Below, piece after piece: positions 10,496 to 22,068 of a stretch of DNA of 64,000 bases. Numbering within the stretch: the stretch's first letter is position 1; the number at the start of each line of letters is the position of its first letter. This DNA comes from Choristoneura fumiferana (taxonomy: Eukaryota > Arthropoda > Insecta > Lepidoptera > Tortricidae): positions 13,790,064 through 13,854,063 of the forward strand of contig NC_133479.1 of assembly GCF_025370935.1 (NCBI RefSeq), given 5' to 3'. The notes beneath the pieces are model-generated. The model searched no databases and was not told where the DNA came from. It worked only from the letters and a program-made list of their open reading frames with translations. The translations under genes were made by a program, and so were the position numbers.

Positions 10496-12939
10496 TTTTA
10501 ATTAAAAGGACTTCAATCTAAAAGGAGTTTCGGCAATGACCTTAAAATTTTAAGAAACCAATCAGGAAGTACACACATTCAAATCACTCACTTTGTATTC
10601 AAGACCCACCTGACAGCGCCTTTCATAATAATCAACAATACAATACAAAATCAATACGTTCGTGAACAATGCCCACTTGGACATATTTCTCATGTTTTTA
10701 ATTTGTATGCAAGTGTGGTGTGCTGTAAAAAACTAGCCAATTGCGAGTCGGACTTGCTCATGAAGGATTCCGTGCAAATTCATTGTTAAAATTTCTGAAA
10801 AAATACACAGCAAAATGGCATTTTATTTTTTTCGGGATTCCTCACTTCAATTGATATAATTAATCTTTGTAGGATCATTTCATTTTCTATCTGTTCGTCA
10901 AGATGTTTTTCCTCAGGAACACCAATTAACTGTAGGTACCTACATTAAACTCAATAAAAAGTGTATTTAGAAAGTAGTAATATTATGTAACAGCAAATGT
11001 TAGTAACTAAATTCAACAGCAGTATTATGTGTATTATAACTCTAACAGGTTATAATGCTCCGCAATTCGTTGTCTTCGATATTTTAACCTTCGATATTTT
11101 TTGGGAACTATAGGTCTACATATTACTAAGTTAACCTGTAATGAATATCTGTATATGACTGTTTGTTTCATCATAAATAAATAAAATTAAACATTCTGGA
11201 TGCCACAATCACTTGAAATTGTAACAAAAAAACATATAAAAATCCAAACATAAAATCATCAATTGATGGTGTATTTTCACATACAACAAATCGGAAATTT
11301 GACATGAAGACTGATTACACATGAAGGTAATAAAACTGAAAATCAATTAGCCGCAAAAATAAATGTCTTCTGTTTTTGTTGACTTTTAATTTGTAAAAAA
11401 CTCTCGGTGCGTGAGTCTGGCTCGTACTTGGCCTTTTTTTAATGTTGTCATGGTGGCCATAATACAATAATCAATAAAACCTACCTGAATACTTAAAAAA
11501 AAACAAATATCTATTAATATCAAATATCTATAATATATTATGGTCTTGTAGATAATAATTATAGGCTTGTGAGAGACGGGCAAAAAAATTTAAGACAGTA
11601 GAGCTCCAGTTATAAGCCCAGGTTAGCACTCACTGACTACAGAACCCTAAAAATCAGCGCACCCTTAAAACAATGCAACATTTCGAGTTACGGGTTCCCT
11701 GAACTGTTACTTTGGAAATTCGTATATTTACATTTTAACTCTTTGTCGAACTGCTGCTCTCAGAAATGGTTAGGTATTTAGTTTGACAAAACAAAGGGCG
11801 CCAAGCATAGATACATCTAAATAGCATAGAGCTCCAGTGCCTGGCTGCCAGCTCCATCATCAGATTAGTTCGATGATAGCATATTATAGTATTGCTATGT
11901 ATTGTCATCCTCATCAGAACTTTGTATTGAAATGCCAAGAGTTTTGTCAATGTCGTTATAGGAAGGGAAGTGAAAATTAAGTTACCGTTACATTACTTAC
12001 CTTTACATTCATATATATAGTCACAGGTGACGGTTAAACTCGTATAAAGTGTGAAATAATTAATTTATTATTTATTATACAACTTGCATATGTATGTATA
12101 ATTAAATTTGAAATCAATCAGACCGAAAGTGGGTCAAAATGAACTTGCAAGATTTGGCCCAGCCAAAACCACAATAACCAAAACATGTTAAATTAAAGCT
12201 AGTAATAACAACTAAACCCAATGAAAATAGGAATAACAATATTATAATATTCTAAAATGAGTTTTATTTCGATTTTTCCTGTAGTAACGAATTATTCAAC
12301 TTTGTCGAAATCATGACGCAACACGATCTTTTGTTATGTGACGTATTTATTTGTCATGCAGTAAATAACAAAACATTATTATATATTAAGTTTATCAGTA
12401 ATATGATAAACGAGTCGAGCTAATTAAATTATTGCCTGATAATATCAGATGATTAATAACATAGTAGGATGGAATAACATTGCACAATAAAATGCATCCG
12501 CTGTTATATGGATCAACTTCCATTCCACAATTGGACTGCGTTATGCAATAACGACCTAAGCGACAAAATCGAAGAAAAAAAGTTATGAATGCAGGTCGAT
12601 TCTAAGCATGAGAAACTATATACTCGACTATTTTCCGTTACAAAAATGATATCTACTGCCTTATTATAAGGGGTAGAATCAAGCGACACATCAAAATGTG
12701 TATGAACCTAAGCAAATATTCGTTATGTTGAAAAAAATCATGCGACAAAGTTACTTTTACAAAATAAATAAACAGACATTTATAATCTCAATAACGAATG
12801 AAGCGCCCAAAAGTTGTCGATAATTCTTTTGGTTTTACCGTTCTCGTTATTTTAAAAACGCAATATCGAATTAAAATGGATATTAGACATTACTTTCGTC
12901 TTGTCCATGTTCATTTTCAGGCCAACTCAGTTAGATATT
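10496..12939. other. No recognised feature
   Basis: About 2.4 kb of AT-rich DNA. The frames at 11386-11583 (-) and 11735-11950 (-) have no family resemblance I can name. No inverted or direct terminal repeats were seen. Confidence 0.4.
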
Positions 12940-13014
12940 ACTGCAACACCCTTACTGGGTTGTACTAATGTAACATGTATGTACTGTGCAATTTCATTAA
13001 ATAAATAAATAAAT
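12940..13014 (+). repeat. Retroposon tail with AATA repeats
   Basis: A segment ending GTGCAATTTCATTAAATAAA and further AATA units abuts the antisense RT fragment at 13015 without spacer, as expected for the 3' end of an insertion into that LINE remnant. Its left limit is not defined. Confidence 0.45.
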
Positions 13015-13118
13015 GAGGTCAGCGAGCATACTGAGGTCCTCCATGGTCTCAGCCATGACTACAATATCGTCGGCGAACCGAAGGTGAGTGAAGTACTCGC
13101 CATTAATGTTGATGCCTC
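13015..13118 (-). pseudogene. RTE-like reverse transcriptase fragment, catalytic motif part
   Basis: The minus strand reads NINGEYFTHLRFADDIVVMA then ETMEDLSMLADL. FADD is the catalytic YxDD-type motif (motif C) of the RTE clade. The frame continues, after removal of a SINE and one copy of its 7-base target duplication, into 13392-13500. Both ends are truncated, so it is non-functional. Confidence 0.85.
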
Positions 13119-13143
13119 AACAATTAATGATTAATGCTGTTTA

Positions 13144-13391
13144 GACGACCAGATGACCTAGTGGTTAGAGAACCTGACTACGAAGCTTGAGGTCCCGGGT
13201 TCGATTCCCGTGTCGGGGCAGATATTTGTATGAAAAATACGAATGTTTGTTCTCGGGTCTTGGGTGTTTACTATGTATTTAAGTATGTATCTATGTATAT
13301 AATTATATTTATCCGTTGCACAAGCTTTTCTAAGCTTACTTTGGGACTAGGTCAATTGGTGTGAATCGTCCCGTGATAAAAAAAAAAAAAA
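13144..13391 (+). mobile_element. SINE family A, copy 2, inserted into an RTE fragment
   Basis: The head GACGACCAGATGACCTAGTG includes the A box (AGTGGTTAGAG), the B box GGTTCGATTCC follows at about 13198-13208, and the body ends in an A run at 13379-13391. The 7-base sequence ATGCCTC occurs at 13112-13118 and again at 13392-13398 and fits a target-site duplication. The few bases between 13119 and 13143 precede the tRNA-like head. Confidence 0.85.
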
Positions 13392-13500
13392 ATGCCTCGT
13401 CCTTTCAAGTCCAGAACCTTAAAAGCATCCTCCAATGCAGCGATCTACAGTTTCGGAGAGATCACATCTCCTTGTCACTTCACGTCATGTAATGTCACGA
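13392..13500 (-). pseudogene. RTE-like reverse transcriptase fragment, continuation
   Basis: The minus strand reads QGDVISPKL, one stop, IAALEDAF, KVLD, KGRG and then joins NINGEYF across the SINE in frame. QGDVISPKLF is the conserved RT motif upstream of FADD in RTE elements. An in-frame stop after PKL and another just before QGD show that it is dead. Confidence 0.85.
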
Positions 13501-13554
13501 ATAAATGTTTTCTTTATTTCTTTCTTTCTTTCTTTCTTTCCTTGTCTAACTCCC
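13500..13554. repeat. TTTC microsatellite
   Basis: A run of TTTC units follows an AATAAA motif (ACGAATAAATG). Similar AATAAA-plus-TTTC tails occur at about 58412-58440 and 62028-62062, suggesting 3' tails of the same retroposon class. Confidence 0.7.
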
Positions 13555-14017
13555 CGCTGCAGAGGAATAGCTGATTTTCGTATTGGGCCCTTGGCAAAAG
13601 TTATTCAGTATGATCGTCTTTATTGCTTTTTCATATTTCTGGCCACCAATTAAAAATCACCGTGTATATTTATTTTTGGCTTAAAACTAAGCCATATTGA
13701 CGCTTTTCACAAAATTTGTCGGAAGGAGATTTTTAATTTTACAAAGCATACATTTAACAGTATTTATTTATAATCCCCACGCTTAGCAGGCGGCTTCACA
13801 GTATTACGTTGATGGTGTACGCAGAAGACGTTGCCACTCGTCTTCTGGATTTTCCCTTAGTCCCTTTTACGACACCCAACGGGCTGAGATGGGGGGGGAG
13901 CTTATCTTGTCTGGGTCTCTCACGGCAAGTTTATGATAGACAAGGTAAAAAATACATAATGCAATTTAACTCAGACAAGCGTTTAAATGGTAACCGTGGT
14001 AACCACATATGTATGTC
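13555..14017. other. No recognised feature
   Basis: The frame at 13809-14171 runs into a SINE on the opposite strand and is not supported as a gene. Confidence 0.4.
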
Positions 14018-14306
14018 ATCATCATCAGCCTATATAAGTCTCACTGCTGGATACAGGCCTCCTCTCAGAATTAGACGGTCTTGGGCCAAAGTTTCCACGC
14101 GGACTCAGTGCGGATTGGGAACTTCAGCACACTTCTGGTTGCGATTGAAATCGCAGATTCATGCAGGTTAACAAGCCATAGTGCTCGTGGTAAATTTCAA
14201 ATCTAATTTTTAACATTAATTTCGAAAAAATTCAGAGGTCCGGGTTTGATTTGAACCCACGATCCCCTGCTCGAGGGGCCATAAATCAAACCACTAGACC
14301 ACCATG
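14018..14306 (-). mobile_element. tRNA-derived SINE, family B, copy 1
   Basis: The right end is the complement of a tRNA-like head (CATGGTGGTCTAGTGGTTTG) and the left end is the complement of the CTATATAGGC...GATGATGATGA tail. The body contains GTGGGAACT-type and GAGGAGGCCTGT-type blocks found in all family B copies. Other copies: 21741-22055 (-), 29399-29684 (+), 33840-34156 (+), 40477-40681 (+); fragments at 47289-47450 and 60520-60592. Confidence 0.85.
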
Positions 14307-14658
14307 TCTTTTTATACTACATAATTATTTACACTAATTATTTACACTTTGAATTGACTTTTAAAAATATTTGGGAGCCTGACCGAAAGCCGAAATATCT
14401 GACTATAAAATTCGAGTACACAGTGTTAGGTAGGTACACAAATGTGTGCGTACAAATGCAAAACATTTTTATCCCACCCTGATACTTAAAGAAATTCCTG
14501 TACTTGACTCTACGTTATTTTCACGTATGTCGAATGAACGAATTCGGATGCCCACGAAATTCGCATGTCATATTCGAAGAGGAAATATTTTTGTCATCAT
14601 ACGAAAGTAATATTTCATGTATTTCGCTACCGTGTATGGTTCTTTGAAATGCTTACCC
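14307..14658. other. No recognised feature
   Basis: AT-rich spacer. Confidence 0.4.
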
Positions 14659-14879
14659 TTAAGCAGCGTTTCCACCAATAATGTGCGAGGGTGTGGTGCG
14701 AGGGATGTGTTTTGCACTAACCAATAGAAACGCTTTATTTACACATCCTCGCACAGCACATCTCTGGTGGAAGCAGCTGAGCGGAGCGAGACGAGGTAAA
14801 TGAAGCGTTTTTATTGGTTAATGAAACACATATTCCTCGCAACACATCCTCGAATATCTCTGGTGGAAACGCTGCTTTA
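14659..14879. mobile_element. MITE with TTA target duplication (PIF/Harbinger type)
   Basis: The terminal inverted repeats AGCAGCGTTTCCACCA and TGGTGGAAACGCTGCT at 14662 and 14876 are flanked by TTA on both sides (14659-14661 and 14877-14879). Internal copies of the same motifs (ATCTCTGGTGGAAGCAG, CACATCCTCGCA) show sub-terminal inverted repeats. A 3-bp TTA duplication with such TIRs is typical of PIF/Harbinger MITEs. No transposase is encoded. Confidence 0.85.
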
Positions 14880-14924
14880 AATCAGTTACTTAATACTCAA
14901 ACGACCTACCCTTTTTATTTTAGC

Positions 14925-15010
14925 TTTACCTGTTATCAAATCACATTATCAAATCTTAACCTATGTTTTGACAAATAAATAAATTCTAATTCTAATTCTA
15001 ATTTTATCTT
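14925..15010 (+). repeat. Retroposon tail with AATTCT repeats
   Basis: AAATAAATAAATTCTAATTC and further AATTCT units resemble the AATAAA plus short-unit 3' tails of CR1/RTE-type LINEs. The upstream body is not recognisable. Confidence 0.45.
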
Positions 15011-15058
15011 AATTCTATTTTAACAAAGTTGCATTTCAATTTTATTCATCACTCTTGC

Positions 15059-15300
15059 TCGTAAACAGTGTCGTAACATGCAGGCTACCTTAGTTGCAAC
15101 CCCCCAAATAAAACCCTCGACCTTAATGTGCTTGTCATGAAACCCGTGGTCGGTAAATGAGTCATTGCGCGTACACATTGTCTTGTCATGAAGCCCAAGG
15201 TCGGTTAATGAGTCAGTGCCCGTACTGATGGTGCTGCGCGCGCTGCTGCAGGATTACATGGACCACCACATGCACACGCACGTTGCGGCGCATGCCGAGG
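15059..15300 (+). repeat. Two-copy repeat with internal duplicated 50-bp unit, copy 1
   Basis: This sequence recurs inverted at 43868-44104. It contains two tandem units with the core CTTGTCATGAARCC and GGTCGGTWAATGAGTCA, followed by a GC-rich patch (CTGCGCGCGCTGCTG...CACACGCACGT). That patch stays open in one frame in both copies, giving LRALL and HTHV in common. I do not recognise the source. Confidence 0.7.
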
Positions 15301-15433
15301 GAGGGGGAGGTTGAGGGCGACGTTGCCAAGAGCACAGCCTAAAGTATCGCCAATATTTGGAAGAATTATATTTTTTCTTTTACAAATATAAAATTTTACT
15401 TGCAAATGTGATGAAAAACATTGTATGTCTCAC

Positions 15434-15533
15434 GGGCGGTACTAGAATTACGAACATCGACTCATTAAAGCCCTCAAGTCTTCGACTTCGGGCTTCTAAT
15501 AGACTCTCGTTCGTAATTCCTTATTTACCGCCC
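15434..15533. mobile_element. Palindromic MITE, about 100 bp
   Basis: The left arm GGGCGGTACTAGAATTACGA and the right arm (complement of GGGCGGTAAATAAGGAATTA) are inverted. A second short palindrome (AAGTCTTCGACTT) lies at the centre. Confidence 0.75.
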
Positions 15534-15571
15534 TTAAGGCAATATGTGCTATTACTTTTTGTCGAAGATCT

Positions 15572-15690
15572 GAGGCCGTATTGCCTTACGTTTCTGACGA
15601 TCGCGATCGCAATCAAAAGACAGTTTTTGTATGCGAAATCTGTCATTTGATTGCGATCGCGAGCGTCAGAAACGTTAGGCAATACGCCTC
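15572..15690. mobile_element. Palindromic MITE with GCGATCGC arms
   Basis: The arms GAGGCCGTATTGCCTTACGT and the complement of GAGGCGTATTGCCTAACGT are inverted and continue through TTTCTGACG and GCGATCGCAATCAAA into a small loop. It starts 38 bases after the preceding palindrome. Confidence 0.85.
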
Positions 15691-18600
15691 CTGATTGACA
15701 TGAAATGTTATAGACAATAAATTGCCGTCAGCAAAAGGAGTGTATTAAAAAGTATTGTATAACATGAGTTTGATAAAAGTATTGTATTGCAACAAAAAAA
15801 AAACTGGGTTCTACTGAAAACCTGTAGCAACACGTGCTGAGTGGAGACTCTTTCGGTGAAAGTTGGAGTCACCACCGTAACGATGCCGGAACTTAGAAAT
15901 TATTAGGTGTATTATTATTGTTTTCTTCTGTTTGGTAGTGTTAAGTGGGGCCATAACTAAAATATTTTTCCTTTCTTTCCTTTTTTAATTATTTTCTACA
16001 ATATTGGTAATTTTTAAGTCACAATAGCTAAGTAACTCAGCTCATTGGAATATTAACTAAGGGGAGGCCTATGTCCAACAGTAGACGTCCTACGTACAGC
16101 TGACATGATGATGATGATAATGAAAGCTACTTAACGTACTGACACTGTGAAATAATTAAGCTCATGACGAAGCCATGCATGCAACGCATTTCACGTCAAA
16201 CAAGAGGTTTTAATCAGCACCTGTATAAAATCCGAGATTCACCGGGAAACCGTTTTACGTGACACTGTGTACGCAGTTGATAGTTATTCTTCAGTAGGTA
16301 CGGCATGGCAAAAAATAGTTATTTGTGCAACAAGAGAGCAAAGTCGTTTTTTGGTGCGAGTGTTGATTTTGAATCCCGAGTAAGCGAAGGATTCTACAAT
16401 TGAATCACGAGCGATAGCGAGTGATTCTAGGTTAGAATCATGAGATCAGCGAGGGATTTCAAACACACGAGATGCAAAAAAACTTTGGTCTCGTGTGACA
16501 CATACAACTTTTCACCTGAGCAGCGAGAACATTTATCATTTAAATTAAAGGTTAAAACAAAACCACATATATTTAGAAGACAAAAAATATCAAAAACTTT
16601 AAAATATAATTCGACTGTTAAGAAATAAATATAGTACCTACTTACATAATCATATTTAAAACTTTTTCTCGAAAATGATTCATACAGTCGCCATTATATC
16701 TTTAAAAAGTCACTTAATAATGCCAGACAACGATCAAAAGTCTCCGGTAAGTAGACAGGTTTTGAATATGGAACAAAAAAGTATCCAGTATGAAAATAAA
16801 CCTTTAAATATGATTTTATTAGGATTTTTATTGTTTGAAACAAGAATATAAATAGATTACTTTCAAATTCATTCAATTTGACAAATATTTGATTCAACTT
16901 TAAGAGATAGGCAGTAGACGGAACGAATTTATTAAAAAAAAAACAAGAGCAGCGGCTTTCGTACAACGAGGTTGCATACTTTATTAAAAGAGTGGGAAAA
17001 TTGTAACATTTCGGAAATATTTCGCTGTCATATAATTCACTATGTTTTTTTAATTTCACCTCGTGGTTTTGTTCTTTAATTTGTCCTTATTATAATTTAT
17101 TCATTATTGACATAATTTTAATGCTAAAGGTCAACACAGTATTTTTTATTAGGTTGGTATAATGCTTCTTGCTTAATTAAAAAGTAAAAAAAAACTAAGA
17201 AAAAAGTAAAATTGAGCGGGATATTCGTTCATTTATGCTCGTTTTGTTTTCTAATTTAACTTTGTAGTTTTAGTTTATATTTGAGAAGAGCACCGTACAA
17301 GCTTCGAGCAATAAGTACTATACTAAATCCCTCTAATAATGCTCTATATACCTACTTAATATAACAGACGTTTTGTAATTTTGCGGTTGAAATATGTGTA
17401 TCCGAACGTTTATTTGTTAATTTTTAGGCTACAGAATTTGAAAATCGAACTTAGTATCGATTTGATCCTAACTCTCGCTTTTTTCCTATTGAAGTGAAAG
17501 TGACAGATCAAAGTCAAGTTCAAATATTTGGCATTCAGTGAGTTGACCCAGCACTATCCTCAGCATTTAAAAAAAATAATTAAAAAGCTACTTTGTCTCA
17601 CGGAGTGAGCAAAATGCGATTTTGCTCACTGATTTTTTCATAGCAAAACTTGCTTGTTTGAGCTGCTGAGGTGAAAATACACTTATACGAGTATGTAGTG
17701 TGAAGATAGGGAAATTAGTCAATTTAGCAAGATAAATTTGTTCACTTATGTAAGCATATTTAATTTTGTCGCACTATAGTATTTTTTAATAATACTGGGT
17801 GTGGCCTGTAATACGAGCAAATAATTAAAACATAGACCGTACCTGTTAAAGTAAACAACATTAGTTCAGCGACTTTTAAAAATAATTAGTTTTTAAAAAT
17901 AATGGTGTCCTTTAATTTTCCCTTTTTCATATGTACAAATGTAATACTGTATACGTGTCACGCTACAAACATCAAACATTTTGCTGTATATTGCTGCTTC
18001 GAATAAACTTTGAAGTGTATTCAAAATAAAAAATAAAACTAATTATTTTTAAATATCGCTGAAGTAAATGTTGTTCAGTTTGACGATTACGATCTATTTT
18101 TTATTTATTTGGTCGTGTTACAGGCCAAACTCGGTATATCCCCTCCAAAAGCAAGCGTCTTGTTTAAAACTCATTTACGAGTATGTGCGTTATAATAATT
18201 ATGTACTTACATCCGTCTTTGGTTCAATGATTTACATAATTTTTAACGCAATCGATGTAGTGGTTTTGAAGCAAACTGGCTATAACATACGAACAGACAG
18301 ATCCGCAAGTAATTCTATAGTTTCCTTTTTTTCTTTTAAGTATCATACTGATTAATACTGTTCACTGTGACACTCACAAGCTGCATACAGTTAAATGAAG
18401 CAAATTATAAAACTCATTGGGAGTCAGTCATCCGTCAGTGGTTCGCAGGTTCGCACCTGAAGCTTATATTACGTCAAGGGCCTCGTTGGACCTTGACAGC
18501 TTGACAAATTGTGAGGATATTTATTCTGAACATTGTAAAATATAAATGTGTAATGTAATGTCACAGTTACAGATAAATTTAAAAAAGGTGGCATTTGACA

Positions 18601-18783
18601 ATATTTTATAGATCAAAGCTTTGCATTGAAAATTGAATGGACAATTTTTAGCTATCTTTAATGGAGTTAAAAAGGTTTTAAATTCAGGAGAAGAGAGAGA
18701 AAAACTTACGAGCGTGTGACATCACGCGCAAGGGATACCTATACTGCAAATCACTATAAATTCAAAAACCTTTAAGCATCAAA
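15691..18783. other. Mostly unannotated; short SINE-like tail at about 16060-16118
   Basis: Bases 16060-16118 (GGGGAGGCCTATGTCCAACA, then CTGACATGATGATGATGA) look like the 3' end of a SINE or LINE. Elsewhere I see AT-rich DNA with chance frames (16440-16628 +, 16694-17059 -, 18068-18355 +) without recognised domains. Confidence 0.4.
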
Positions 18784-19078
18784 AACCTTTTTGGGGTTAG
18801 TGAAAATACTCGTTTGAGGGGACATTCCTTGAGACTGATTAAGCAACCAAGTGCAAGCAACCCTAGGAAACATTTCTTACCCTATCGTGTTGTTAACTCG
18901 TGGAATGCTCTCCCAGAACTTGTGACAAGTGCACCTTCAGTGAACAGTTTTAAAAGTAGACTAGACCAAATACTTAAAGAAGAGAGACTAAAAACACAAG
19001 TGCAGTGATGTACACGCATCAGCTCTAAGAGCTGCTAGTGTATCATTTCAATAATAATAATAATAATAATAATAAATT
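18784..19078 (+). pseudogene. CR1-like LINE, extreme 3' end
   Basis: The open frame 18784-19008 reads NLFGVSENTRLRGHSLRL then QPSASNPRKHFLPYRVVNSW, NALPELV, SAPSVNSFKSRLD and ends at TGA. The pattern R.HS.KL, R..FLP.RVVN.WN.LP, APSVN.FK.RLD is the conserved C-terminus after the RT domain in CR1-like LINEs. It is followed by a short 3' UTR and an AAT microsatellite (19050-19078), the usual CR1-type tail. The 5' part is missing, so it is a typical truncated insertion. Confidence 0.85.
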
Positions 19079-20280
19079 GAATTTTCAACTGAATTATTTT
19101 TTTTCGCTAAATATTGACTGTATGTCTATAATATTTACATAATAATATACAAGATAGGTATTGCAAATTTAGGAGTTGTCGAATACCGTATTGTTTTGCT
19201 TCTAATCTAAATAATATATTTTTAAAAGAGTTGACTGATTAACTGACTAACAGTACGCCACTTTAAATACTGGAGCTAGGACCTTAAATTTGAGAGATAT
19301 ACGAGTATCCCTATCCCTTAATGAGCATAGAGGTGCTACGAAGGTATTTTTCGAAATTCTTAGGAAATGAGAAACCAGCCTGTCTTTAGTCTTCCAAGGG
19401 TACAAATCTGGGGGTTAAGCGAAACAACAGTTGAAACTATCTTAACCTAAGATCTTAACATACAACTAGCATTAATTATGTTTTGGCTCATTCAGCACTC
19501 CGGTATCATTCATAAGCGACAAAGAAATAACTATTTTAATTCTTGGCAAACAAAAGTCCGTATGACCTTCGATAAAACTTATTTCGTAAAGACATTGCTA
19601 AAACAAAACCAATTTGAATGTAGGTTTTACGGATTCTTGTTTGCTAAAGTTTTTTTTCTTAAAAAAGAGCTTTGTACTAGTATTACCTAAATTGAAAAAG
19701 GTTTTCTGGAAAAACCTTAAAAAATGAAGCAATCAAACTCGTTTAAAGTTTTACCCGCAATTTATTTTATCTACCCTTGATCTATGATTGAATTCGTGTG
19801 ATTGCCAGTGGCAATGGCAGTCATATAATGATAATTTATTATCATGAACTCATGAATAGAAATCACGATCTATATCCCGTAGAAAAGACAATATCTAAAA
19901 AGTTAGTTACCATGTAGTTTCTATCAATAAACTGAGCTGTCTGTCGAAGTTACGGAAGTCTAGAAAAACACGTTGTAAATATTTAAAAGACTAAGTCATG
20001 AGACATGAATGAGCACACTGAAAAAAAAGCGTAGAGAAGGCACCAAATGCGAGTTTCTAGCCTCATATGACGTCGAAGAAAATGACAACGGTAGGCTTTT
20101 ATACAACGGAAGTAAAATGACATAAGCGAGTAAAAATGACGTACACGAGTACATATTATGAGTGTGCTGCTGCTGCATTCGGGACATGTTGTTTTGTGAG
20201 CATATAACGTTACTTTACTTAGAAAATCATTGAATGAATGTCGACGCTTCTATTGCCAATTTGTTATGTACTGATTACTA
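19079..20280. other. No recognised feature
   Basis: AT-rich; no supported exon. Confidence 0.4.
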
Positions 20281-20414
20281 GCTTTTGTATCGCGCGCTGT
20301 TCCCTCGGGAACTGTGCATTTTTTCAGGATAAAAAGTAGCCTATGTCACTCTCTGGCCCATAAACTGACTCTATGCTAAAAATTACGTTGATTCGTCGCT
20401 CCGTTTCGACGTGA
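20281..20414 (-). repeat. Dispersed repeat F, fragment
   Basis: The complement of this stretch (CACGTCGAAACGGAGCGACG ... GGCCAGAGAGTGACATAGGC ... GGATAAAAAGT-type blocks) matches the plus strand of 22800-23005. Related but different sequence lies at 59925-60270. Confidence 0.7.
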
Positions 20415-21740
20415 AAAATGGACAACACACTTTCTCATTTATAATATTATAGTATGGATATATGTATGCAGTAGTGCACAGAATTGAAATGGGACCAAGT
20501 AATTTTATAATATATGAAACGTCGACATCTATACCTACGCATACGTTACTACTACATACAACAGGCAATGTTCTTAAATTCTTTACCAATACTGTTATAA
20601 GTAAAAATGTGTGCTTCCACTTTTCTCATTACAGGCAATATTTACATTACAGGCAAAGATGCACACTGTCCAATATTTCCAAAAGCGAGTCACGTATTAG
20701 CTATTTGCCCGCATGAATTATAAAAGCGAGGTTGTTCTAAAAAAAAAGGAAATGTCACCTCTTCAGTTCCCCTCGAGGGTAATATACAAGCCGTACCATA
20801 CCAGCCTTCGGAGACATTTGCGTAAACTACCCCGTATCCATAAAACGAACGTAATTCAATGGACCCCTGGGAGTTGCCCACCGAGGGAGGATTGCGCGTT
20901 TTAAATTCAGAAAGCTTTAGTCGAGTTTAAATGATTGTCTGATAATTTATATACATGATAAGAGGTGATCAGCCTAAAACTTTTATTTAGATTTCGATTC
21001 GCAAAGCTTTTGTACTTAAAACAATTGCGTGGCAACTTAATGATATGAAAAATAATAGCATCCTTAGCAGAGAGTCTTTACAGTACTTCGTCACTCCATT
21101 GAACTGTTTCCCACCGCTATAGTTGACAAGCTAAAACGTTGCTCTTTCGCATTAAAATGGAATTGACGCTAAATTTGACCTTTCCAATTTTGAAATTTCC
21201 ACGGAATCCATTTAACTTCACATCACATCACCCCATTGATATTTGTACATCTTATTATTCTGTGTTCTGTTATTTTCATGTACAATGAAGAGTTTTACAA
21301 TACAATACAATATAAATTCTTAAAATCTTTACCATTAAGTCTACAAACATGAAATTTTGCAGGGTTGTTTGTCATAGGTACAACGTAAATAAAGACCACG
21401 AAGTAATTTTTGGAAATTCCCGTGGGAATAAAAAAAACCTCCTGAATTTTGATTGGACTGGCAGATCAGACAAAAAGACAAAATAGTGCAGTGAATTCAT
21501 ATGTTAACATTCGCCTTTGATTTGATTGCCTTTCGTGTGTTATACGTACATTTTTACCAGTGGTGGACTGAAATATTAAAGTACGAGAACCGTTTGACCA
21601 CAAATGAGATCTACCTAATGCGTAACTGAATTCGTATTCGACGCAATGCGTCGACGATTGGCGGCCTTATTCGGAGTCTTCCAGTTGTACCTAGATTTTG
21701 TTCTGCCACAGTTACAATGAAGTGAACATTTTAAATGCCT
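20415..21740. other. No recognised feature; a GC-richer patch at 20750-20900
   Basis: Bases 20750-20900 are richer in GC than their surroundings (CCCCTCGAGGG, GGGAGTTGCCCACCGAGGGA) and open on both strands, but no domain or splice pair is evident. Bases 21280-21320 hold a short ATACA-run tail. The left copy of the target duplication for the next SINE is 21728-21740. Confidence 0.35.
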
Positions 21741-22055
21741 CATCATCATCATCATTCCAGCCTATATACGTCCCACTGCAGGGCAGAGGCCTCCTCTCAG
21801 AACAAGAGGGCTTGGGCCATAGTTCCCACGCTGGCCCAGTGCAGATTGGGAACTTCACACGCACCATTGAATTGCTTCGCAGGTTTGTGCAGGTTTCCTC
21901 ACGATGTTTTCCTTCACCGCAAAGCTCGTGGTAAATTTCAAATGTAATTCCGCACATGAATTTCGAAAAACTCAGAGGTGCAAGCCGGGGTTTGAACCCA
22001 CGACCCTCTGCTTGAGAGGCGATAGGTCAAACCACTAGCCCACCACGGCTTCTAA
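21741..22055 (-). mobile_element. SINE family B, copy 2, with perfect 13-bp target duplication
   Basis: ATTTTAAATGCCT occurs at 21728-21740 and again at 22056-22068, directly bounding the element. It is a full-length antisense family B SINE: CAT-repeat tail on the left, body, and a tRNA-like head on the right (complement of AGCCGTGGTGGGCTAGTGG) with B box GGTTTGAACCC-like near 21990. The intact duplication points to a relatively recent insertion. Confidence 0.92.
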
Positions 22056-22068
22056 ATTTTAAATGCCT

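Noticed and set aside
13809..14171. 120-codon ORF on the plus strand
   Set aside because: Its second half is the antisense of a family B SINE.
16694..17059. 121-codon ORF on the minus strand
   Set aside because: AT-rich composition, biased to F, K, N, L and I, with no domain and no splice or promoter context.
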